From Actinomycetes bacterium (lineage in GTDB: Bacteria > Actinomycetota > Acidimicrobiia > Acidimicrobiales > RAAP-2): a DNA stretch of 64,000 bases. The DNA is taken from positions 773,517 through 837,516 of the forward strand of contig JAJZUS010000001.1 in the NCBI GenBank assembly GCA_021848365.1. Direction: 5' to 3'. A program made the translations under genes and the position numbers. The notes beneath the pieces were generated by a model. It ran no database searches. It was not told the origin of the DNA and worked only from the letters and a program-made list of their open reading frames with translations. Position 1 is the stretch's first letter. Every line of letters starts with the position of its first letter. Below are positions 59,091 through 64,000 of this stretch, piece by piece.

Positions 59091-60226
59091 CGCAGCACCG
59101 GGCGTCGTCCGGGCGGCGGGGGTGGGTGATCGGGGGCGTCACCGCGCTGCTCCTGCTGGGGGTCGTCGGCGGAGGGATCGCGCTTAGTGGTCGGGCGCCC
59201 CGCGCGCACGCGGCCACGACGACGGTCCCGTCGCCCACCACGACGACGTCGCCCACCACGACGACGGTCCCACCCCCCGCCCCGGTCACCATCTCGGCGG
59301 TGGGGGACACCGAGCTGGGCAACGGCACCCAGGTGCCGTCCGATCCGCGGGCCTACCTCGCGCCCACGCGAGCCCTCTTGGCCGCCCCGATCGTCTTCGG
59401 CAACCTCGAGGGGACGATGACCACGGCGACGACCTCGAAGTGCCAGCCGCCCTCGCCCACCTGCTACGCCTTCAAGGTCCCGCCGTCGTTCGCTGCCGCG
59501 TATCGCTGGGACGGTTTCACGGTGCTCAACGCCGCCAACAACCACGCCTGGGACTACGGGGCGCCGGGCGTCGCCCAGACGACCGCGGCTCTGACGGCCG
59601 CGGGGATCACGGAGGCGGGGCTGCCGGGGCAGGTCGGCGTCGTCGACGTGCACGGGGTACGGGTCGCCTTCGTGGATTTCGCTCCCTACTACAACACCAA
59701 CAACCTGCTCGACCTGTCGAGCGCGGCGCAGATGATCTCGGCCGCCCACCGCGAGGCGTCGATCGTCGTCGTCTACATGCACGCCGGCGCCGAGGGGCCC
59801 CAGGCCGACCACGTGACGCGCACCACCGAGACCTTCTACGGCGAGAACCGCGGCAACCCCTACGTCTTCGCCCACGCCGCGGTCGACGCCGGAGCCGACC
59901 TCGTCATCGCGAGCGGTCCCCACGTGCTGCGAGGGCTGGAGTGGTACCGGGGTCGACTGATCGACTACAGCCTCGGGGACTTCGCCAACTACTACGACTT
60001 CGCCACCGTCTCGAACCTGCGGCTCTCGGCCATCCTGCGCGTCACCCTCTCGGCGACGGGGCGCTTCGTCGCGGGGCGTTTCGACTCGCTCGTCCTCACG
60101 CCCTCGGGTCAGCCCCTGCCGGATCCGACGGGGGCGGCCGCGACGTTCGTCAACCAGCTCTCCCGAGAGGACTTCGGCGCCCGTGCCGCCCTCGTCGGTC
60201 CCGGCGGGGTGATCACGGCTCCCTAG
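59084..60226 (+). CDS. CapA-family (poly-gamma-glutamate synthesis type) exported protein
   Basis: Protein of 380 residues: a membrane anchor (about 14-36), a Thr/Pro linker (about 42-63), and a calcineurin-like CapA domain beginning ISAVGDTELGNG. Further motifs are FGNLEGTMTT, LNAANNHAWDYG, VVYMHAGAE and DLVIASGPHVLRGLEWYRGRLIDYSLGDFANY. These are the metal-binding blocks of PGA_cap proteins, although the first Asp-x-His pattern is incomplete. CapA is involved in anchoring or releasing poly-gamma-glutamate; other family members act on surface polymers. Start GTG 59084 inside the previous gene; overlaps a convergent gene by 4 nt. Confidence 0.88.
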   Translation: MVAQHRASSGRRGWVIGGVTALLLLGVVGGGIALSGRAPRAHAATTTVPSPTTTTSPTTTTVPPPAPVTISAVGDTELGNGTQVPSDPRAYLAPTRALLAAPIVFGNLEGTMTTATTSKCQPPSPTCYAFKVPPSFAAAYRWDGFTVLNAANNHAWDYGAPGVAQTTAALTAAGITEAGLPGQVGVVDVHGVRVAFVDFAPYYNTNNLLDLSSAAQMISAAHREASIVVVYMHAGAEGPQADHVTRTTETFYGENRGNPYVFAHAAVDAGADLVIASGPHVLRGLEWYRGRLIDYSLGDFANYYDFATVSNLRLSAILRVTLSATGRFVAGRFDSLVLTPSGQPLPDPTGAAATFVNQLSREDFGARAALVGPGGVITAP

Positions 60227-60822
60227 CAGCCGCCGGCGCCCGCCACCCCCGGACCACGAACGAGGTGGTCGAGGGTTCCGACGGGAGCGGGGCGGGGGTT
60301 CGGCCCCAGGTGCACAACGTACCACCGTCCCGCCCACGAGATCAGCGAGAAGACGCCGACCGACCAGAGGGCTCGCTGGCGCCGGAACTCCAGGCGGACC
60401 TCGCCGAGGTGCCAGTACCCGACGCGGTTTTCGCAGGTCCCCGGGGGAATCCAGGCGACGTCGGCGGCGACGGCGCGCACGGCGACGAGTCGCGGGGCGG
60501 CGCCGTGCGCGAGAGCACGGTGGTACGTCGCCAGGTCGAGTTGAAAGAGAGCCCAGAGCCGGTGGGCGTAGTCGCTCGCCGGGGCGGGTATCTCTCCCGT
60601 CTTCATCGACACGTACGGGACCCGCGGGAAGAAGAGGGGGGAGGCCAGAGATAGGTCGCCGCTGGTGACGGCGCGCCACAGGGGCTCGAGTCGGGCGAGG
60701 AGGGCCGTCGGAGTCGTGACCGGTCGCGCCGTGTTCGTGGCGGCACCGGCACTCGCGGGTCCGCTGAGGAGGGCGGCTGCGAGGAGGGTCCCGGCGAGGA
60801 CGAGGGGGACGCTACGCCGCAT
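60223..60822 (-). CDS. Secreted protein of unknown function
   Basis: Protein of 199 residues with a signal peptide (about 1-28, ending GPASAGAA). The mature part has an SnoaL/NTF2-like feel: a helix (LLARLEPLWRAVTSGDLSLASPLFFPRVPYVS) followed by strands VRAVAADVAW, VRLEFRRQRALWSV and WYVVHLGPNPRP. I cannot name a family with certainty. It is coupled to the YfhO-like gene (11-nt overlap at the start). Its Cys pair C144 and the final residue could form a disulfide. Confidence 0.7.
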   Translation of the reverse strand: MRRSVPLVLAGTLLAAALLSGPASAGAATNTARPVTTPTALLARLEPLWRAVTSGDLSLASPLFFPRVPYVSMKTGEIPAPASDYAHRLWALFQLDLATYHRALAHGAAPRLVAVRAVAADVAWIPPGTCENRVGYWHLGEVRLEFRRQRALWSVGVFSLISWAGRWYVVHLGPNPRPAPVGTLDHLVRGPGVAGAGGC

Positions 60823-63055
60823 GGCGGGCGCGGCGGTGACGACGCAGCGACCCCGCGACCGGCCACAGGATCATCGCGAGGATCCCGAGTAGGAAGGCCC
60901 CGATGGCCGCCTCCTCGTGGGGTGGCAGGAAGCTGAAGGCGACGGTCGAGGTACCCGCGGGCAGTGCCACGGTCTGGAAGGTCCCCTCGCTCGTGCCGAT
61001 CGGTGCGGCGGTGCCGTTCACCGTGGCGTGCCAGCCCTTCATCACGAGCTCACTACGGGTGAGCGTCCCGGGGGTCGAGCAGGTGACCGTGGCGTGGTCG
61101 TAGGTCGTCGAGGTCACCTGACAGCCCTTCGTCGCGGTGAAGAGCGGCTGGGCCCCGGGGACCTGGTAGATGCTCGCCAACCCGTCACGGAAGACGAGGG
61201 TCACGCCGATCTTCGCCAGCGCGGGCAGGAGGGGGACCTTGTTGTTGATGAGCAGGTACTTGACGCTCGACTCCTGGTAGGCGCTCAGGTGGTCGACGAC
61301 CATCTGCTCCTGCTCCTTGATGCCGGTCATGCCCCCCTGGATGATGAACTGCCGCGGGTGGACCTTAGAGGGGTAGAGCTGCGTCGCGATGTAGGTGGCG
61401 AACGTCGACGGGAACGGCAGGTCGATCGCCGAGAGCGAGCTCAGGCCGTACTGGGATCCCCAGTTCGCGTTGAGGACGGCGAAGTCGAGGAAGCGCTGGG
61501 TTCCGAGGTGCTGCTGGAGGAAGGTGATCGCCGGCTGGTCCACGATGATCTTCTTCGGGGCCTCTGCCGTGGGGACGAAGTAGAGCAGGAGCGCCTCGCC
61601 GGCGAGGACGATCGCGAGCAGCACGCGGAAGGGGCGATAGCGGGCGAGGGCCGTGAAGACGAGGTAGAGGAAGAGGGCGATGAACGGGAGGGCGTGCAGT
61701 CCCAGGTAGATGATCCGCTCGCGGTGCCCGAGGACGACGCCGTTGTTGGTGGGCGCCCCGCCCTCGGCGGCGAGCGCCGTGACGATGGCGGTCCCGGCGA
61801 CGGCGAGCGGGGCGAGGCGGCGCGCCCAGACGCTCGTGCGCAGGTCGCTCAGCCCGAAGCCGGCGAGCACGATCGCTGCGAGCTCCACGCTGGGCAAGAA
61901 GTAACGGAGCAGGGCGATCGACTTGACGCCGGGCAGCAGGTTGAAGAGCTCGTGGGCGTGCGCGTAGCCGAAGATGGCGGAGATCCCGAGGATGCTCCAG
62001 AGCCCGAGGGTGATGCGCAGCGCGCGGGCCCGGCGACCGAAGAGGCCGACGAGCGCGAAGGCGACGATGCCCGTGGTGAGATACCCCCCGACGGCACCCC
62101 ACGACGGGATCGCTGCCGGATTGGAGAAGATCGTCCCGTAGATGTAGGGGTCGATCAGCATGGGCAGGGCCTGGGGGCTGAGGTGGGCCGTTGCGAAGCC
62201 CCCCGCCGTGTGGTTGCCGATGTGCGCCAGCTTCAAGAAGTCGGCGAAGGCGACCAGGAGGGGCGCCGAGAGCAGGAGGCCCACGACGCCCCCGAGGGCG
62301 ACGCCCCCGGTGGCCGCCCAGCGCCGCGCCGCCGGCACGGACCAGAGCCTCACGATCGCCCAGACGAGGACGAGGACGCCATTGAAGTACGCGACTTCGG
62401 GGAAGCCCGCGTAGAGCGACAGGGCCAGGCCGATGGCCAGCACGTACCAGCCGCCTCGCGCCCGACCCTGCACGCCGTCGTAGATCATCTCGACGCCGAG
62501 CGCCATCATCGGGGCGAACGCCACGGGATTCAGGGTGGCGTTGCCGAGCCACGCGTACGTGCCGTTCAGGGCGAAGACGATCGCGATCGAGGTGGCGACG
62601 ACGCCGCCCATGCCGAGTCGCCGCCCCAGGAAGTAGGTGGACAGGCCGGCGATGATCTCGAGCGAGACGTGGAACAGGTACAGACCGTTGGGCAGGGCGA
62701 AGAGGACGGTGAGCGGGAAGAGGGCCGCGCCCTGCATCTCGCCGGCGAGGGGCTGTCCGAGTCCCTCGAAGTAGTTCCACCACGGGAGGTGGCCGTGCAC
62801 CAGGTCCAGGGCCGCCACGTGGCCCAGCGGCTGGGTGAGGAATCCGAGATTCGGATCGATGGCCGGCCGCCCGCAGGTGATCCGACACAGCGAGTGCGCG
62901 ATGTTGGCGGTCCAGGCGATCGGGTTGTTGTCCGCGAGCCCGAACGTGTACATACCGTTGCCCAGGAGGACGGCGGCCACGATGACGACGAGGGGCCAGA
63001 CCCAGTGTGGGAGTCGCCCGTTGAGCGCGGCGAACCGCTGGCGCAGCGTGGACAC
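60812..63055 (-). CDS. YfhO-like multi-pass membrane protein
   Basis: Protein of 747 residues with about twelve helices and a late extracytoplasmic region (about 510-710) before a final helix. LPWWNYFEGLGQPLAGEMQ near the N-terminus and VKYLLINNKVPLLPAL late in the chain are typical of YfhO proteins, GT-C-like enzymes that in Firmicutes transfer sugars to lipoteichoic or other surface polymers. Likely takes a lipid-linked sugar on the outer face. TAGCCT lies 7 nt before GTG 63055 on the minus strand, so the transcript may be leaderless. The downstream secreted protein overlaps its end by 11 nt. Confidence 0.82.
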   Translation of the reverse strand: MSTLRQRFAALNGRLPHWVWPLVVIVAAVLLGNGMYTFGLADNNPIAWTANIAHSLCRITCGRPAIDPNLGFLTQPLGHVAALDLVHGHLPWWNYFEGLGQPLAGEMQGAALFPLTVLFALPNGLYLFHVSLEIIAGLSTYFLGRRLGMGGVVATSIAIVFALNGTYAWLGNATLNPVAFAPMMALGVEMIYDGVQGRARGGWYVLAIGLALSLYAGFPEVAYFNGVLVLVWAIVRLWSVPAARRWAATGGVALGGVVGLLLSAPLLVAFADFLKLAHIGNHTAGGFATAHLSPQALPMLIDPYIYGTIFSNPAAIPSWGAVGGYLTTGIVAFALVGLFGRRARALRITLGLWSILGISAIFGYAHAHELFNLLPGVKSIALLRYFLPSVELAAIVLAGFGLSDLRTSVWARRLAPLAVAGTAIVTALAAEGGAPTNNGVVLGHRERIIYLGLHALPFIALFLYLVFTALARYRPFRVLLAIVLAGEALLLYFVPTAEAPKKIIVDQPAITFLQQHLGTQRFLDFAVLNANWGSQYGLSSLSAIDLPFPSTFATYIATQLYPSKVHPRQFIIQGGMTGIKEQEQMVVDHLSAYQESSVKYLLINNKVPLLPALAKIGVTLVFRDGLASIYQVPGAQPLFTATKGCQVTSTTYDHATVTCSTPGTLTRSELVMKGWHATVNGTAAPIGTSEGTFQTVALPAGTSTVAFSFLPPHEEAAIGAFLLGILAMILWPVAGSLRRHRRARHAA

Positions 63056-63062
63056 GGGGACC

Positions 63063-63068
63063 AGGCTA
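63063..63068 (-). promoter_or_regulatory. -10-like box of the YfhO-like gene
   Basis: TAGCCT (minus strand), 7 nt before GTG 63055, inside a 45-nt gap behind the GT2 gene. Confidence 0.45.
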
Positions 63069-63100
63069 TCCCGCGAGGCCGGCCGCGCCGGGCCGTGCGC

Positions 63101-64000
63101 TCACCGGAACCGGTAGTACATCTGCTCGCCGAGCAGGACTAACGACTCGGGGAAGTACGGGTCGCGGAAGTTCCCGAAGATGTCCCACCGGCGGATGAAC
63201 CGGTTCCGGTCATCGAGCGGATCGAGGGAGCCGCGCGACGAGCTCACGTGGTGGTACAGCTGGACGTCGGGCAGGTAGACGACGTAGCGTCCCTCGACCT
63301 GGCTGCGCAGGCAGATGTCCACGTCGTTCATCGTCACCTTGAGTTCCTCGTCCATGCCGCCGAGGTGGGACCACCAGTCGCGGCGCACCATCTGGATCGC
63401 TCCGGTGACCGCCACCACGTCGCGGACCGCGCGAGCGAAGTGGTCGTCGTTGGGGTAGTTGGAGTCGGTGCGCAGGTGCTGGGGGTACGGCACGGCGACG
63501 ATGCTCTCGTGCTCGCGCTGCCCGTCCTCGTCGAGCAGGCACGCACCGACGAAGCCCACGTCGGGCAGCGCCGCCACCGCGACCAGGCGCTCGATCCAGT
63601 CGGGGGTCACGACGATGGTGTCGTTGTTGAGGGTGATGACGAAGTCCGCCGTCGAGTGGGCGACTCCCCGGTTGACGATCCACGCGTAGTTGAAGGGCCC
63701 CGGACACGGCACGACCCGGTACGGGCCCTCGCGGAAGTAGGCGAGGGTCTCGGGGTCCTTCGAGTCGTTGTCGAGGATGATGATGTCGTAGTTCGAGTAG
63801 GTCGTGCGGGCCGTGATGGAGTCGATGCAGCGACGCATGAGATCCACCCGGTCGCGCGTCGGGATCACGATGTCGACGCGGGGCGCCGGGTCGGGGACCG
63901 GGGGGCGCCAGTGCGCGAGCCCCGGGAGCCCACCCGTGGTCACGACACCACCCCAGCCACGGCGCTCGAGGGCGTCGCGCACCACCCGGACGGTGTCACC
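63101..64000 (-). CDS. Family 2 glycosyltransferase (5' end outside window)
   Basis: At least 299 residues, open to the right edge. A GT2 domain begins about 35 residues into the visible part: VDIVIPTRDRVDLMRRCIDSI, IIILDNDSKD, VITLNNDTIVV as the metal-binding region, TGAIQMVRRDWWSHLGGMDEEL and NDVDICLRS. The preceding DTVRVVRDALERRG pattern is typical of the linker in larger glycosyltransferases of rhamnan or O-antigen type, so the true start is upstream. An internal GTG at 63985 is possible but would not be needed. It would add sugars to an envelope glycan with the neighbouring YfhO-like protein. Confidence 0.9.
   Translation of the reverse strand, partial: GDTVRVVRDALERRGWGGVVTTGGLPGLAHWRPPVPDPAPRVDIVIPTRDRVDLMRRCIDSITARTTYSNYDIIILDNDSKDPETLAYFREGPYRVVPCPGPFNYAWIVNRGVAHSTADFVITLNNDTIVVTPDWIERLVAVAALPDVGFVGACLLDEDGQREHESIVAVPYPQHLRTDSNYPNDDHFARAVRDVVAVTGAIQMVRRDWWSHLGGMDEELKVTMNDVDICLRSQVEGRYVVYLPDVQLYHHVSSSRGSLDPLDDRNRFIRRWDIFGNFRDPYFPESLVLLGEQMYYRFR

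Overview
This is a very GC-rich, gene-dense segment with frequent GTG starts and many start/stop overlaps. It looks like chromosomal DNA of an actinobacterium. The actinobacterial signs are: two tiny ribosomal protein genes of the bS22 and bL37 type; gene order that follows Mycobacterium tuberculosis around metG-tatD-rpfB-ksgA-ispE and glmU-prs-rplY-pth-mfd-mazG-eno-divIC-DUF501-ppx; coenzyme F420 genes; and DUF3817 and DUF5719 families. A lineage near Acidimicrobiia is my inference and is not proved by the sequence. I see no phage, transposase, CRISPR array or plasmid gene, and no gene-free stretch longer than 300 bases.

Layout. 1-5874: a partial M1 aminopeptidase diverges from a PfkB kinase, followed by CtaG, small membrane proteins, a glycerophosphodiesterase and a 27-residue bL37-like gene. 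5927-12139: rsmI, metG, tatD, a PASTA/RlpA-like secreted protein, rsmA and ispE. 12143-19520: a block not in the mycobacterial order, with bS22, a five-gene redox operon (anchored Thr-rich protein, ApbE, ferric-reductase-like cytochrome, NuoF-like flavoprotein, ferredoxin), a two-component system, tRNA-Gln, an alpha/beta hydrolase and thioredoxin. 19610-32312: the housekeeping block from a shortened glmU through prs, rplY, pth, mfd, a PPIase-like protein, mazG, eno and divIC to a DUF501-Ppx fusion and rimJ. 32313-54545: envelope glycan and F420 genes (glycosyltransferases, NlpC/P60, a GDP-mannose-type pyrophosphorylase, cofE, cofD, a sugar epimerase, a giant GT2-membrane fusion, DUF5719, ftsH, a CPBP protease, phosphomannomutase, Trm112-like), with an odd tRNA(UAA) inside. 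54542-58082: a minus-strand operon of PPK2, an LLM oxidoreductase, an archaeal-type riboflavin synthase and a thiolase. 58158-64000: surface genes (phosphodiester glycosidase, CapA-like, secreted protein, YfhO-like, and a GT2 that runs off the edge).

How the parts fit. GDP-mannose-type enzymes (pyrophosphorylase, phosphomannomutase, epimerase) would feed the glycosyltransferases and large membrane proteins that build an envelope polymer. NlpC/P60, PASTA-RlpA and DivIC act on the wall and septum. CofD and CofE would make F420 for enzymes such as the LLM protein. PPK2 and Ppx point to polyphosphate turnover.

The most interesting points are these. The rpfB position is filled by a PASTA plus RlpA-fold protein. 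A riboflavin synthase of archaeal type sits in a bacterial operon. An ApbE redox operon seems to have lost its FMN-binding domain. DUF501 is fused to Ppx. A UAA-anticodon tRNA lacks the long variable arm. A TAnnnT box lies 6-8 nt upstream of at least sixteen start codons, which suggests widespread leaderless transcription.
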